DNA of 64,000 nt from Nocardia sp. NBC_00565 (GCF_036345915.1 NZ_CP107785.1:9300001-9364000); one strand, 5' to 3'. Positions 50,818-60,890 are shown, counted from the stretch's first letter. Notes: generated by a model from the letters alone, not told the origin. Made by a program: numbers and translations.

Positions 50818-52407
50818 ATGTCACTGCTAGTAACCACGCCGGTGGAACCGGGCCACGTATACAGCCGACGATGGGCCGCGCTCGCTGTGCTGTGCCTGAG
50901 CGTTTTGATCGGCGTCATGACCAATACCTCGCTGATCGTCGCGGCCCCCGATATGACCCGCGACCTGGGATTGTCCAGCCAGGACCTGCAGTGGGTCATC
51001 GACGCCTACACCATCCCCTACGCCGCCCTCATGCTGCTCATGGGCGCGATCGGCGACAAGTACAGCCGCCGCGGCACGCTGATTCTGGGCCTCGCGGTGT
51101 TCGCGGCCGGCGCGGTGCTTGGGTCGGTCGTGGACAGCGCGGGCTGGGTGATCGCGGCGCGCGCGATCATGGGCATCGCCGCCGCGATGATCATGCCGGC
51201 GACGCTCTCACTGCTCGTGGCGACCTTTCCGAAACGCGAACGCGCCGTGGCCATTACGATCTGGTCGGCGACCACCGGCCTGGCCATCGCGATCGGTCCG
51301 CTGGTGGCGGGTTGGTTGCTCACCGACCACGGCTGGGCGTCGACCTTCCTGATCAACGTCCCCATCGCGGTGCTCGCGATCGCCGCGGCGCTGGCGGTGG
51401 TTCCCCCGTCGCGAGCCCACACCCCGCAGCGACTCGACCTGCCCGGCGGTGCGCTGTCCGTGGTCGCCGTTGCGGCGCTCGTCTACATGATCATCGAAGG
51501 CCCGCGCAACGGCTGGCATGCCGCCGCGATCGTCGCCGGTCTCATTGCGGCCGTCGCGACCGCCGCATTCATCGCCTGGGAACTGCGCCACCCCAACCCG
51601 ATGCTCGATATCCGCAAGTTCCGCATCCGTGCGTTCGCCGGTGCGAATCTGGCCGTGCTGCTGTTCTTCCTGGCCGCCTTCGGCTCGATCTACTACATCA
51701 CCCAGCATCTGCAGTTCGTGCTCGGATTCGACGCGCTCGACACCGGCATCCGGCTGCTGCCGCTGGCCGGTGCGGTCTTCGCGGGCGCGGCGATCACCGG
51801 TGTGCTGACTCCTCGCCTCGGCCTGCGGACCATGGTCGTGGCGGGCATGCTGCTCGGCATCGTGGCACTGGCATTGCTGGTCAGCGTCGATGCCGATTCC
51901 GGATACGCGACATTTGTCGGGCCGCTGGTTCTGCTCGGGCTCGCGATCGGTCTCAGTGTCTCCCCGGCCACCGACACCATCATGGACGCCTTCCCCGAAC
52001 GACTGCTCGGCGTCGGCGGCGCCGTCAACGACACCTCCGTCGAACTCGGTGGCACGCTGGGCATCGCGATCCTCGGGTCCCTGCTCTCGAGCGCCTACCG
52101 CTCGGAAATCGCGCCGGCCGTCACCGGCCTCCCGGCGCAAGCAGCCGATGCCGTCCAGGACTCCATCGGCGGCGCGCTGATCGTCGCCCAGCATGGGGAC
52201 GCGGCCGGGGCGCATGATCAGGCCGCGCAACTCGTGTCCGCCGCCGATGCGGCTTTCGCCCATGCCGTTTCGCATACCAGCCTCATCGCGGCAATCGTGC
52301 TCGCCGTCGGCACTGTCGCCGTCGCGGTCATCCTCCCGGCACGGCGTAGGTCGACTCCCGTCGTCTCACACGTCGAGCTGACCAAGGATGTGGTGGCAGT
52401 CGGCTGA
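50818..52407 (+). CDS. MFS drug-efflux transporter, DHA2 (14-helix) family
   Basis: A 529-aa antiporter with about fourteen helices. Motif A is LLMGAIGDKYSRRGTLILGL near residue 65-84, and motif C-like sequence is ATTGLAIAIGPLVAGWLL near residue 150-167. This is the QacA/EmrB-like branch that exports toxic cations and drugs. ATG 50818 follows gagagg; an in-frame GTG at 50803 is less likely. It is divergent from its probable TetR repressor and ends before a strong terminator. Confidence 0.92.
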   Translation: MSLLVTTPVEPGHVYSRRWAALAVLCLSVLIGVMTNTSLIVAAPDMTRDLGLSSQDLQWVIDAYTIPYAALMLLMGAIGDKYSRRGTLILGLAVFAAGAVLGSVVDSAGWVIAARAIMGIAAAMIMPATLSLLVATFPKRERAVAITIWSATTGLAIAIGPLVAGWLLTDHGWASTFLINVPIAVLAIAAALAVVPPSRAHTPQRLDLPGGALSVVAVAALVYMIIEGPRNGWHAAAIVAGLIAAVATAAFIAWELRHPNPMLDIRKFRIRAFAGANLAVLLFFLAAFGSIYYITQHLQFVLGFDALDTGIRLLPLAGAVFAGAAITGVLTPRLGLRTMVVAGMLLGIVALALLVSVDADSGYATFVGPLVLLGLAIGLSVSPATDTIMDAFPERLLGVGGAVNDTSVELGGTLGIAILGSLLSSAYRSEIAPAVTGLPAQAADAVQDSIGGALIVAQHGDAAGAHDQAAQLVSAADAAFAHAVSHTSLIAAIVLAVGTVAVAVILPARRRSTPVVSHVELTKDVVAVG

Positions 52408-52432
52408 GCCGCTTGACTGCGGAATCTGGCAG

Positions 52433-52462
52433 CGTAGGCACGCCTCGACAGGCGTGCCTACG
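52433..52462. terminator. Rho-independent-type terminator after the MFS gene
   Basis: CGTAGGCACGCCT and AGGCGTGCCTACG form a perfect 13-bp stem with the 4-nt loop cgac, followed by ttccgttg. It lies 26 bp after the MFS stop. The short T content is usual for GC-rich actinobacterial terminators. Confidence 0.8.
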
Positions 52463-52550
52463 TTCCGTTGTCGTGATCCGAGGAGCCGTTGAACTGGTGA
52501 GTCTCCCCGGTAGCCTCGATCGGTTGCCGGGGGATTCACTGATTAGCACC

Positions 52551-52806
52551 TCACTCGGCAAGTGCGCGGTGCAGGGCTGCGGCGAGTTCGGCGATCTGCC
52601 GCTGCGACACCTCGGCGGACAGAATCGCCTGCGAGCCATGGAATGTGCCGGGCCACTGGTGCAGCTCGACCGACACTCCCGCCTGCAGCAGCCGCAGCGC
52701 ATAGTCGATGTCTTCGTCCCGGTAGGGACAGAACTCCGCGGTGGCGATATAGGCCGGTGGCAGTCCGGACAGATCAGTGGCGCGAGCCGGGGCGGCGTAC
52801 GGTGAG
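52551..52806 (-). pseudogene. 3' remnant of an HSL-type alpha/beta hydrolase
   Basis: Eighty-odd codons read ARATDLSGLPPAYIATAEF, then PYRDEDIDYALRLLQAGVSV, and LHQWPGTFHGSQ. These give the catalytic Asp region and the His of an HSL-family esterase. The HGGG and nucleophile regions are missing. The broken 5' end touches the PucR remnant at about 52806. Confidence 0.65.
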
Positions 52807-53002
52807 ATGATCTGGACACGCTGGACGCTACTGCACCACCGGCTCCCTACGCCGCGCTGCCGACCTGCTCCACCTGCACCACAGCAGCGTCGCCCGCCGA
52901 CTCGAACAACTCGGAAAGACGCTGGGCATCGAACTCACCGAGCCCACCGGACTGATCCGCGCCAGGCTCGCCCTCACCGCATGGCGACTACTCGACGACT
53001 GA
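52806..53002 (+). pseudogene. 3' remnant of a PucR/CdaR-type regulator
   Basis: The fragment encodes TGSLRRAADLLHLHHSSVAR and RLEQLGKTLGIELTEPTGLI, followed by ARLALTAWRLLDD and a stop. This is the conserved C-terminal HTH of PucR-family activators. At its beginning DLDTLDA and the following YC...TGS are in different frames, consistent with loss of one base near 52833. All upstream domains are missing. Confidence 0.6.
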
Positions 53003-53006
53003 TCGT

Positions 53007-54011
53007 CTAGAAATCGTCGGCGCAACCGCAGGAACCGCGGGTCCGCAATGTTGCCTCGAGCCTGTGCACGCCTATCTCGGTGGAGTCGGTGTCGATCTGT
53101 TCCAGCAGCAGTTCCACCGCGAGTTCCCCCATTCGCCGGGTCGGTTGGACCATGGTGGTCAGTCCTGGCCGGGTGTAGCGGGAGTACTCGATGCCGTCGA
53201 AGGCGACGATCGCGAGATCTTCGGGGACGCGCAGGCCTGCGTCGTATGCGGCGCGCAGCATGCCCATTGCCTGGAGGTCGCTGGTCACGAAGACCGCGGT
53301 CGGTCGAGGTGTGCCGTTCATGATTTCGGCGAGGGCTCGATAGCCCGCGGCGCCGCCGAATTCGGCACGCACGATGACGTTTTCAGGTAATCCGGCGTGT
53401 TGCAGCGCCTGGCGGTAACCCGCGACCCGCTCATCGGCGGTCGACACATGTGGTCCGCTGAGGCAGGCGATATGGCGGTGCCCGTGGGAGATCAGGTGGT
53501 TCACGGCGGTGCTGGCTCCGGTAAGCGAATCGCAGATGACGTGCGTGCAGCGGGCCGGGTCGATGATCCGGTCCACCGCGATCAGTGCCATACCCGCGGC
53601 CGCGCACTCGTCGGCGATGCCCGACTTCCAGGTTGACGAAATCGCGAGCAGCCCTTCGATCCGACGGTCGATGAATGCGCTGACGTACGCGCGTTCCCTG
53701 GCCTCGTCGCCCGCGGCATTGCCGATGATGATCGGATACCCCTTGGCGAAGGCCGCCGCCTCGACCACCGCGGACAGTTCGGCGAAGAATGGGTTGGCCC
53801 CGTCGGGGATGACCATGCCGAGTGCGTGGCCGCGGTTCATCCGCAGGCTGCGCGCCGCCATGTTGGGCCGGTAGCCGAGCTCCTTGATGGCGGCTTCGAT
53901 TCGGGCGCGCGTCGCCGGTGCGACCTGGCGCGGGCCGCCATTGAGGACATAGCTCACCAGGGCGGGAGAGGTGCCCGCGAGCCGGGCGACATCGGCTCGG
54001 GTAACTGCCAT
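53007..54011 (-). CDS. LacI family repressor of the sugar operon
   Basis: A 334-aa regulator with the LacI HTH VTRADVARLAGTSPALVSYVLNG at residues 3-25 and hinge helix RPNMAARSLRMNRG. A periplasmic-binding-protein-like effector domain follows (VIPDGANPFFAELSAVVE, IVAFDGIEYSRYTRPGLT). It is divergent from the ribose-type ABC operon starting at 54150, and a perfect 25-nt palindrome lies between. The last residues hold a Cys pair. The inducer is expected to be the sugar imported by the operon. Confidence 0.92.
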   Translation of the reverse strand: MAVTRADVARLAGTSPALVSYVLNGGPRQVAPATRARIEAAIKELGYRPNMAARSLRMNRGHALGMVIPDGANPFFAELSAVVEAAAFAKGYPIIIGNAAGDEARERAYVSAFIDRRIEGLLAISSTWKSGIADECAAAGMALIAVDRIIDPARCTHVICDSLTGASTAVNHLISHGHRHIACLSGPHVSTADERVAGYRQALQHAGLPENVIVRAEFGGAAGYRALAEIMNGTPRPTAVFVTSDLQAMGMLRAAYDAGLRVPEDLAIVAFDGIEYSRYTRPGLTTMVQPTRRMGELAVELLLEQIDTDSTEIGVHRLEATLRTRGSCGCADDF

Positions 54012-54095
54012 CGGATCTCCTGTCGTCGGAGGTAATTCTCGCCAACTGCGCCATGAACTCTTGACAGCACGTGATACACGTCACACACTACACAT

Positions 54096-54120
54096 CAACT
54101 CGTGTTGTCAACACGAGTTG
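54096..54120. promoter_or_regulatory. LacI-type operator
   Basis: CAACTCGTGTTG and CAACACGAGTTG are perfect 12-bp arms around a single t. It lies 29 bp upstream of the binding-protein start and between the divergent genes. The strength of the symmetry makes it the near-certain site of the LacI repressor. Confidence 0.85.
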
Positions 54121-54149
54121 AATCGCTTTCAGAATAGGTCGAACAGCAC

Positions 54150-55175
54150 ATGAACTCTCGATCCAGGTACGTGCTCGCCGTTATGGCCCTGCTCAGCACG
54201 ATCGCGCTCACCACCGGCTGTGGACGCGGCGACACTGCCGCCGCCGACTTCAAGATCGCGGTGGTCACCCGCAACTTCACCAACCCGTACTGGGCCGCGC
54301 TGCGTGACGGCGCGCTGGCCGAGGGATCGCGACTCGGCGTCGACGTGTCGGTGCAGGCCGGGCAGTCCGAGACCGATGCCGACGGCGAGAACGCGCAGAT
54401 CTCCACACTGGCCGGGCAAGGCTACGACTGTTTCGCCGTCGTACCGGTGAACGGCACCAACGTGATCACGCCACTGGTTCCGGTGGCGCGCAAGAAGACA
54501 CCCATCCTCAACCTGGACACTCAGATCGACGCGAACGCCTCGAAGCAGGCCGGGGTCGACTACGCCAGTTTCATCGGCTCCGACAACCTGGCCGCGGGCC
54601 GGATCGCGGGGGAGAAGCTGCTCGAGGCACTCGGCGGGACCGGGAAAGTGATTGTGCTGCAAGGCATCGCCGGGGAGCAGAACGGGATCAACCGGGACAA
54701 GGGATTCACCGATACCGTCGCGGGCAAATTGGAGATCGTGCAGCGCGCGCCCGCCGATTACGAGCAGGACAAAGCACTGTCGGTCACCGAGGCGATCCTG
54801 AAGGCACATCCCGATGTCACCGGTATCTTCGCGGCCAACGACACCATGGGCCTTGGCGCCGCGCAGGCGATCAAGAACGCGGGCCGCACCGGCCAGATCA
54901 AGGTGATCTCGGTGGACGGCATCCAGGCTGCTCTCGCCGCGGTCAAGGCGGGCACCCTGTACGGCACGGTGACCCAATATCCCTATGCCGAAGGCGAACT
55001 CGCGGTCCAGGGCTGCCTGGCACTGCATCAGGGCAAGAGCATTCCGGACCGGGTGGTGGCGCCGATCGCGTTCATCGGCCAGGACAATGTTGATCAGCAG
55101 ATCACCGCGTTCCCCCGGCCCATCGCCACGTTCGACAATCCACTGGTGGGGCTGGTGGGGTTGGTGAACAAGTGA
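54150..55175 (+). CDS. RbsB-type sugar-binding lipoprotein
   Basis: A 341-aa solute-binding protein. The signal peptide ends with the lipobox ALTTGC at Cys25, so it is a lipoprotein. The mature part has the periplasmic-binding-protein type 1 fold of RbsB (VVTRNFTNPYWAALRDGAL, GYDCFAVVPVNG, GIFAANDTMGLGAAQAI), which binds monosaccharides. Its stop overlaps the permease start as GTGA. Ribose or a related pentose/hexose is suggested by the RbsD gene downstream. Confidence 0.92.
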   Translation: MNSRSRYVLAVMALLSTIALTTGCGRGDTAAADFKIAVVTRNFTNPYWAALRDGALAEGSRLGVDVSVQAGQSETDADGENAQISTLAGQGYDCFAVVPVNGTNVITPLVPVARKKTPILNLDTQIDANASKQAGVDYASFIGSDNLAAGRIAGEKLLEALGGTGKVIVLQGIAGEQNGINRDKGFTDTVAGKLEIVQRAPADYEQDKALSVTEAILKAHPDVTGIFAANDTMGLGAAQAIKNAGRTGQIKVISVDGIQAALAAVKAGTLYGTVTQYPYAEGELAVQGCLALHQGKSIPDRVVAPIAFIGQDNVDQQITAFPRPIATFDNPLVGLVGLVNK

Positions 55176-56146
55176 GCAGCGCAGTGGCGGTCGCACGGAT
55201 CGCGCCCGAGCGGCGCGGAGACCGGCGCATCCCGGCCAAATTGGCCGAATACGCCGCGCCCATCGCTCTGGTCATCGTGTGGCTGGCATTCTTCATCGCC
55301 ACGCCGAACTTCTTGACCGCGAGCAATATCGACGACCTGCTGGTCGCTTCGACGATCCTGACCGTCCTGGCGCTCGGCCAGCAGTTCGCGGTCGTGGTGG
55401 GCGGAATCGACTTGTCGGTCGGCGCGACGCTGCCGTGGTCGGCGGCCTTACTCGGCTACCTGACCAGCCACGGATATCCGGTGTCGGCGGGCATCGTGGT
55501 GGCGATTCTGGGCGGCGCGGCGGTCGGTGTGGTCAACGGCCTGCTGATCGGACGCTTCCAGATGACCGATTTCGTGGTCACGCTGGGTTCGCTGAGCGTG
55601 CTCAGCGGCTGCACATTGCTGCTCACCAGTGGCAACAGCGTCGCGGTGAACTCATCATTCCTGCAGAGTCTCGCGCTCGATGGCGCCGGGCCGATCCGGT
55701 GGTTCTGGCTGCTGGCCGTCGTAGCGGCGCTCGGTGTGGCGGGCGTCCTGTTCCGGACCAGGGTCGGGACGCATCTGCTCGCCACCGGCGGCAGTATCGA
55801 CTCGGCGCGCGAGACCGGTATTCCGGTGCGCCGCATCCGATTGCTGGCCTACAGCGCGTGCGGCCTGCTGTGCGGCGTCGCCGGAGTCATGCTGGTCGCT
55901 CGCAACGGCGGGGCCGATCCCTCCCTGCAGACCACCTATCTGCTGAGTTCGATCGCGGCGGTAGTGCTCGGCGGTTCGTCGCTCAGCGGCGGCAAGGCGT
56001 CGGTACTCGGCACGGTGTGCGGCGCGGTCCTGTTCACCTCGCTGATCAACGGCTTCACCATCCTCGGTATCTCGCAGTACTACCAACCCATCGCGGTGGG
56101 CGCGGTACTGCTGCTCGCCGCGGCGATCTCGCGATTTCGGAAGTAG
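55172..56146 (+). CDS. RbsC-type sugar ABC permease
   Basis: A 324-aa permease of the branched RbsC/XylH family with about eight to ten membrane helices. Conserved features are GQQFAVVVGGIDLSVGATL near residue 68-86, GVVNGLLIGRFQM and VLGGSSLSGGKAS near residue 265-277. It forms a homodimeric channel. It overlaps the binding-protein gene by four bases and is followed after 10 bp by the ATPase. Confidence 0.92.
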   Translation: MSSAVAVARIAPERRGDRRIPAKLAEYAAPIALVIVWLAFFIATPNFLTASNIDDLLVASTILTVLALGQQFAVVVGGIDLSVGATLPWSAALLGYLTSHGYPVSAGIVVAILGGAAVGVVNGLLIGRFQMTDFVVTLGSLSVLSGCTLLLTSGNSVAVNSSFLQSLALDGAGPIRWFWLLAVVAALGVAGVLFRTRVGTHLLATGGSIDSARETGIPVRRIRLLAYSACGLLCGVAGVMLVARNGGADPSLQTTYLLSSIAAVVLGGSSLSGGKASVLGTVCGAVLFTSLINGFTILGISQYYQPIAVGAVLLLAAAISRFRK

Positions 56147-56156
56147 CTGATGCGTT

Positions 56157-56930
56157 ATGACCAAGCCGATGCTCGAGGCACGTGATCTCCAGAAGTCGTT
56201 CGACTCCGTCCGCGCGCTGGATGGTGTCACCCTGACCATCCCCGAGGGCGAGGTCACCGCGCTGGTCGGAGACAACGGGGCAGGCAAGTCCACGCTGGTG
56301 CGTTGTCTCACCGGCGTTCAGCCGCCGGATTCCGGGCAGATCCTGTTCCGGGGTGAGCCGGTGCGGCTGGGATCGCCGGAGGACGCCCGAAGGTTGGGTG
56401 TGGAGACCGTGTATCAGGATCTCGCCCTCATCAACGATCTGACCGTCTGGCAGAACCTGTTCCTGAACCGGGAACTCGTCTACCCGTTCTGGCCGATCAA
56501 GGTGGTCAACCGCAAGGCGATGATCGCCGAGAGCGCAGCGATCCTGCGTGATCTCGATGTCGATGTGCCCTCCGTGCGGACCACCGTGCGGCGGATGAGC
56601 GGTGGTCAGCGCCAGAGTATCGCCATCGCCCGCGCGGTCGCCTGGGGCAAGTCGATGGTGATCATGGACGAGCCGACCGCCGCGCTGGGAGTGCGGGAGA
56701 CCGCGGCGGTGGAGAAGTTGGTCCGGGGTCTGCGCGACCGCGGGGTGACCGTCTTGATCATCAGTCACGACCTGGCGCAGGTCATGCGCATCTGCGACAA
56801 CGTGGTCGTGCTGCGCCGTGGCCGCTCGGTGGCGGCGCACAAGGTGGGTGCGGTCGACGGCGACCGGTTGGTCGCCTTGATCACCGGAGCCGCGCCCGGC
56901 AACCTCGAGGCGGTGTCCAGTGCCATCTGA
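56157..56930 (+). CDS. Sugar ABC ATP-binding protein, single-domain RbsA/FrcA-like
   Basis: A 257-aa ATPase with Walker A GDNGAGKSTLVRCL near residue 38, signature MSGGQRQSIAIARAV near residue 143, Walker B MVIMDEPTAAL and the switch His in IISHDLAQ. Ordinary RbsA proteins are tandem duplicates of about 500 aa; this one has only a single domain, as in FrcA-type systems, so it should work as a homodimer. It completes the LacI-controlled importer. Confidence 0.92.
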   Translation: MTKPMLEARDLQKSFDSVRALDGVTLTIPEGEVTALVGDNGAGKSTLVRCLTGVQPPDSGQILFRGEPVRLGSPEDARRLGVETVYQDLALINDLTVWQNLFLNRELVYPFWPIKVVNRKAMIAESAAILRDLDVDVPSVRTTVRRMSGGQRQSIAIARAVAWGKSMVIMDEPTAALGVRETAAVEKLVRGLRDRGVTVLIISHDLAQVMRICDNVVVLRRGRSVAAHKVGAVDGDRLVALITGAAPGNLEAVSSAI

Positions 56931-57023
56931 TTGCTCGATCTCAACGCGTCCTGCGCCAGTGCCGGACGAATGCCGGAAGCTGAAAGATTACTTACCATGC
57001 GTTGCCTGAGAAGGAACTAAGCC

Positions 57024-57245
57024 ATGTCCGCCGAAGGGTGGTTGCCACCCGAAGGTGATCTGCACCTGCGGATCTGGGTGTCCGGTGTGGTCTTCGACTA
57101 CGCCGCCGCCGCGGCGGCGGTACGCAATTTGATCCACGATTGGAGGCGAAAGCACTGGTACACAATCGAATTGATTCGCGAAAGCATCGAGGACTGCCAG
57201 CTGCTGCCGCGCCTGCCGTGCGAACGCTTGTTCCTCGGGCCGTAA
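57024..57245 (+). CDS. Small protein ending PRLPCERLFLGP, 73 aa
   Basis: The protein has DLHLRIWVSGVVFDYAAAAA, a basic helical middle (HDWRRKHWYTIELIRE) and the tail LPRLPCERLFLGP. It is a paralogue of the 72-aa protein at 38264-38482, sharing the HL...V...FD...A start and the Pro-Arg-Leu-Pro-Cys-Glu-Arg tail. The ATG has an aaggaac motif ahead. It sits inside a sugar operon, between ATPase and rbsD, where it has no evident role. Confidence 0.6.
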   Translation: MSAEGWLPPEGDLHLRIWVSGVVFDYAAAAAAVRNLIHDWRRKHWYTIELIRESIEDCQLLPRLPCERLFLGP

Positions 57246-57306
57246 CCAGCAGCGCGATCCGATTACCGAATCAGCCTTTCCGGACGAGGCACCAGCACAC
57301 TATGAA

Positions 57307-57711
57307 ATGGAGCCCGCGTTGCGCACAAGCGGACTGATCCACGCCGAACTGTTGTCGGCACTCGTCGCCCTCCGGCACACCGACACCTTCGCCGTGAGCG
57401 ATTCGGGCCTACCGGTGCCGGCGGGCGTGCGCGTCATCGATCTCGGCATCAGCTATGGATTTCCCAGGTTCGTGCCGGTGGTCGAGTTGATCCTCGACGA
57501 AGTGACGCTGGAGGCCGCTTGGGGCAGTGCCGATGTCGCCGCCGCGAACCCGGAGGCGACCGAGCTGCTCACCAACCGCCTCGACGCCGAGCTGATCGAC
57601 CACGAAGAGTTCAAGCGGCGAATCGGTCAGTGTCGCTTCGTTGTTCGCACGGGTGAGGCGACACCCTATGCCAACGTGCTGTTGCGCGCCGGCGTGCCAT
57701 GGCTGCGCTGA
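57307..57711 (+). CDS. rbsD: D-ribose pyranase / sugar mutarotase
   Basis: A 134-aa RbsD/FucU family enzyme that speeds pyranose-furanose or anomer conversion of an imported sugar. The N-terminal TSGLIHAELLSALVALRHTD with the catalytic-region His, SDSGLPVP, and the C-terminal RTGEATPYANVLLRAGV are the family hallmarks. It would act in the cytosol on the sugar from the upstream importer. ATG 57307 is used; a TTG at 57319 would remove four residues. Confidence 0.9.
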   Translation: MEPALRTSGLIHAELLSALVALRHTDTFAVSDSGLPVPAGVRVIDLGISYGFPRFVPVVELILDEVTLEAAWGSADVAAANPEATELLTNRLDAELIDHEEFKRRIGQCRFVVRTGEATPYANVLLRAGVPWLR

Positions 57712-57824
57712 TGGCTGGTGTCGCGACGGATCGCTGAACACGCAGTGCGGCCGGTGTATCGGAGAATTCACCACGCTGTCGGAGAATGGGTTGATCACGC
57801 CCCGGTCCGATGGGAGCCACCGCT

Positions 57825-60800
57825 ATGCACGATGACCGTCGGTTGGTCGAGAACCGCCTCGGGCGGGTCCTCACAGAGCGGATCATGCCGGCCATCTACC
57901 CGGAATCGGTGCCGCTGACGGCCTCCATCTGGGTCGCTCCGGATGAGCCGGTGCCGGTCGCTGAGGGCTTGGCCGCGCCCCGGACACCCATCGAATCCGG
58001 GGCCAGGTGGGGCGCGCCGTGGGGGACGAGTTGGCTCACGGTCGAGGCGACGGTGCCCGCCGAATGGGCGGGCAAGACCGTCGAGGCGATCATCGATCTC
58101 GGTTTCGACCAGAACATGACAGGTTTCCAATGCGAGGGCCTGGTCTATCGGCCGGACGGATCGCCGGTCAAGGGTTTGCACCCGCGTAACCAGTGGGTGC
58201 GGGTGGCGTCCCCGGCGGTCGGCGGCGAGCAGGTGGTGCTGCATGTCGAGGCGGCTTCGAACCCGATCATTCCGTTCTTCGGGCCGACCGTGCTCGGCGA
58301 CAAGGCCACCGCCGGTGCCGAGCCGCAATACCGGCTGGGCCGGCTGGACCTCGCGGTCTTCGACGACGAGGTCTGGCAGCTGATGCAGGATCTCGAGGTG
58401 CTCGGCGAGCTGATGCACGAGATGCCGGAGGAGCCCGCCCGCCGCTACGACATCGTGCGGGCGATCGAGCGCGCGCTCGACGCCGTCGATCTGCGGGACG
58501 TGAACTCCACCGCCGCGGCGGCGCGCGCGTGCCTTGTCGAGGTGCTGGCCGCGCCTGCGGTGGCGTCCGCGCATACGGTCTGCGCGGTCGGGCACGCGCA
58601 TATCGACACGGCCTGGCTGTGGCCGTTGCGCGAGACGGTGCGCAAGGTGGCGCGCACCACCGCGAATATGACCGCGTTGCTGGCCGAGGAGCCCGAGTTC
58701 ATCTACGCGATGTCCCAAGCCGCGCAATACGATTTCATAAAGCGGCACCGTCCCGAGGTCTACGAGCTGGTCGAGAAGGCGGTGTCGGAGGGACGGTTCG
58801 TGCCGGTCGGCGGCATGTGGGTCGAGTCGGATACGAATATGCCGGGCTCCGAGGCGATGGCGCGGCAGTTCGTGCACGGCAAGCGGTTCTTCCTGGCGGA
58901 GTTCGGTGTCGAGAGCCAGGAGGTATGGCTGCCCGATACGTTCGGATTCGCCGCCGGGCTGCCCCAGATCATCAAGGCCGCCGGGTCCAAATGGCTACTG
59001 ACACAAAAGATCTCCTGGAGCCAGACCAACCAGTTCCCACATCACACCTTCCTGTGGGAGGGCATCGATGGAACCCGGATCTTCACCCATTTTCCGCCGG
59101 TCGACACCTACAACTGCTCGATGCACGGCCGCGAGATCGCGCACGCCGCAAGGAATTTCGAGGAAAAGGGCCGTGCATCGATGTCTCTGGCGCCGACCGG
59201 CTGGGGTGACGGCGGTGGCGGGACGACGCGCGAGATGGTCGCCAAGGCCGCCAGGATGACGAACCTCGAGGGCTCGCCGAAGGTGGTGTGGGACGCACCC
59301 GCCGATTTCTTCGCCAAGGCCGAGGCCGAGTATCAGAACCCGCCGGTGTGGGTGGGGGAGCTGTATCTCGAATTGCACCGCGCCACGCTGACCAGTCAAG
59401 CGAAGACCAAGCAGGGCAACCGGCGCAGCGAGCATCTGCTGCGCGAAGCCGAGCTATGGGCGGCCACGGCGGCGGTGCGGAAGGACTTCGAGTATCCCTA
59501 CGCGGCACTGGACCGGATCTGGAAGACGGTGCTGCTGCACCAGTTTCACGACATCCTGCCGGGCTCGTCGATCGCCTGGGTGCACCGCGAGGCGGAGCGG
59601 ACGTACGCGGCGGTGGCCGAGGAGCTGACGACGCTCATCGAGCGAGCGCAATGGGTGCTCGGCGGTGCGCGGACGGGACCGAATATCTTCAACTCGACGC
59701 CGCATACCTGGCGAGCGGTTCCCGCCGGTGCGGCGGCTCCGGTGGAGCCAAGTCACTCGTGCTCGGTGGCCGAGCGCGCGGGTGGCGGGTTTGTCCTCGA
59801 CAACAGTCTGCTGCGGGTCGAAGTGGATATCCGCGGCCTCGTCGTGTCGGTGTTCGATCTGGAGAATCAGCGCGAGACGCTGCCGCCGGGTTCGGCCGCG
59901 AATCTGCTGCAGTTGCATCCGGATCTGCCGAACTCCTGGGACGCTTGGGATGTCGATCTCTTCTACCGGAACCGGGTTACCGACCTCACCGAAGTGGACT
60001 TCATTGTGGCAGAACCGGATTCGGGTGCGGTGCGGGTTGCCCGATCGTTCGGATCGTCCACGGTCGAGCAGACCCTGACGCTGCGGGCAGGTGCGCGGGG
60101 TCTGGATATCGATACCAGCGTCGACTGGTACGAGACGGAGAAGTTCCTCAAACTGGCCTTCCCCCTGGACATCCACGCCGATCGCTACGCCTGCGAGACC
60201 CAGTTCGGGCATCTGTTCCGGCCGACCCACACCAACACCAGCTGGGAGTATGCCAAGTTCGAAGCCTGTAACCACCGGTTCGTCCACTTCGCCGAGCCGG
60301 GCTGGGGTGTGGCGCTCGTCAACGATTCGACCTACGGACACGACGTCACCCGCACGGTCCGGGCCGATGGCGGAACGACGACGACACTGCGGGTTTCGCT
60401 GTTGCGGGCGCCGCGATTTCCCGATCCAGAGACCGACCACGGCGCACACCATTTCCGACATTCGCTGATCCCGGGCGCCGCGATCGGGGATGCGGTGTGC
60501 GAGGGCTACCGCATCAACCTCACGCCGTCGACGCCTGGTGTCGGTGCGGCCGTCGAGCCGCTGTTCACCATCGACAACGACGCCGTGGTGACCAGTGCTG
60601 TCAAACTCGCCGACGACGGCAGCGGCGATGTGGTGCTGCGGGTCTACGAGGCGCACGGCGGTCGTGCCTCGGCGCTGGTGGTTCCCGGCTTCGATGTGGC
60701 AGGGTTCCAGGTCTGCGATTTGCTGGAGCGACCGCTACCGGGAGACACCCCCGCGACCCCGGAGGGTACGGGAGTTCGCCTGCGGCTGAGACCTTTTCAG

Positions 60801-60890
60801 CTCGTCACGCTCCGGTTCGCCCGCTCCCCGGAATCCCGCGGGGTGAACAGCCTTCCGGCTCAGCGGCGCAGGCCGACGTCGAGTTGGTAG
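57825..60890 (+). CDS. Alpha-mannosidase, glycoside hydrolase family 38
   Basis: A 1021-aa zinc glycosidase removing terminal alpha-mannose. The zinc motif [15 protein letters not shown] lies near residue 258, and the nucleophile Asp in [15 protein letters not shown] near residue 370. [16 protein letters not shown] marks the middle helical domain, and the remainder is the beta-rich C-terminal domain. There is no signal peptide, so it is cytosolic and should act on imported mannosides. ATG 57825 has a gggag site 8 bp upstream; an in-frame ATG at 57810 is possible. The last 20 residues ([17 protein letters not shown]) look unlike the family and touch a rearrangement. Confidence 0.9.
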   Translation: MHDDRRLVENRLGRVLTERIMPAIYPESVPLTASIWVAPDEPVPVAEGLAAPRTPIESGARWGAPWGTSWLTVEATVPAEWAGKTVEAIIDLGFDQNMTGFQCEGLVYRPDGSPVKGLHPRNQWVRVASPAVGGEQVVLHVEAASNPIIPFFGPTVLGDKATAGAEPQYRLGRLDLAVFDDEVWQLMQDLEVLGELMHEMPEEPARRYDIVRAIERALDAVDLRDVNSTAAAARACLVEVLAAPAVASAHTVCAVGHAHIDTAWLWPLRETVRKVARTTANMTALLAEEPEFIYAMSQAAQYDFIKRHRPEVYELVEKAVSEGRFVPVGGMWVESDTNMPGSEAMARQFVHGKRFFLAEFGVESQEVWLPDTFGFAAGLPQIIKAAGSKWLLTQKISWSQTNQFPHHTFLWEGIDGTRIFTHFPPVDTYNCSMHGREIAHAARNFEEKGRASMSLAPTGWGDGGGGTTREMVAKAARMTNLEGSPKVVWDAPADFFAKAEAEYQNPPVWVGELYLELHRATLTSQAKTKQGNRRSEHLLREAELWAATAAVRKDFEYPYAALDRIWKTVLLHQFHDILPGSSIAWVHREAERTYAAVAEELTTLIERAQWVLGGARTGPNIFNSTPHTWRAVPAGAAAPVEPSHSCSVAERAGGGFVLDNSLLRVEVDIRGLVVSVFDLENQRETLPPGSAANLLQLHPDLPNSWDAWDVDLFYRNRVTDLTEVDFIVAEPDSGAVRVARSFGSSTVEQTLTLRAGARGLDIDTSVDWYETEKFLKLAFPLDIHADRYACETQFGHLFRPTHTNTSWEYAKFEACNHRFVHFAEPGWGVALVNDSTYGHDVTRTVRADGGTTTTLRVSLLRAPRFPDPETDHGAHHFRHSLIPGAAIGDAVCEGYRINLTPSTPGVGAAVEPLFTIDNDAVVTSAVKLADDGSGDVVLRVYEAHGGRASALVVPGFDVAGFQVCDLLERPLPGDTPATPEGTGVRLRLRPFQLVTLRFARSPESRGVNSLPAQRRRPTSSW
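60585..60631 (+). repeat. 47-bp direct repeat, copy 1 (inside alpha-mannosidase)
   Basis: This stretch of the mannosidase gene (encoding [16 protein letters not shown]) recurs at 60890-60936 with 45 of 47 bases identical. It is the source copy, as it lies in the normal place in the gene. Confidence 0.85.
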
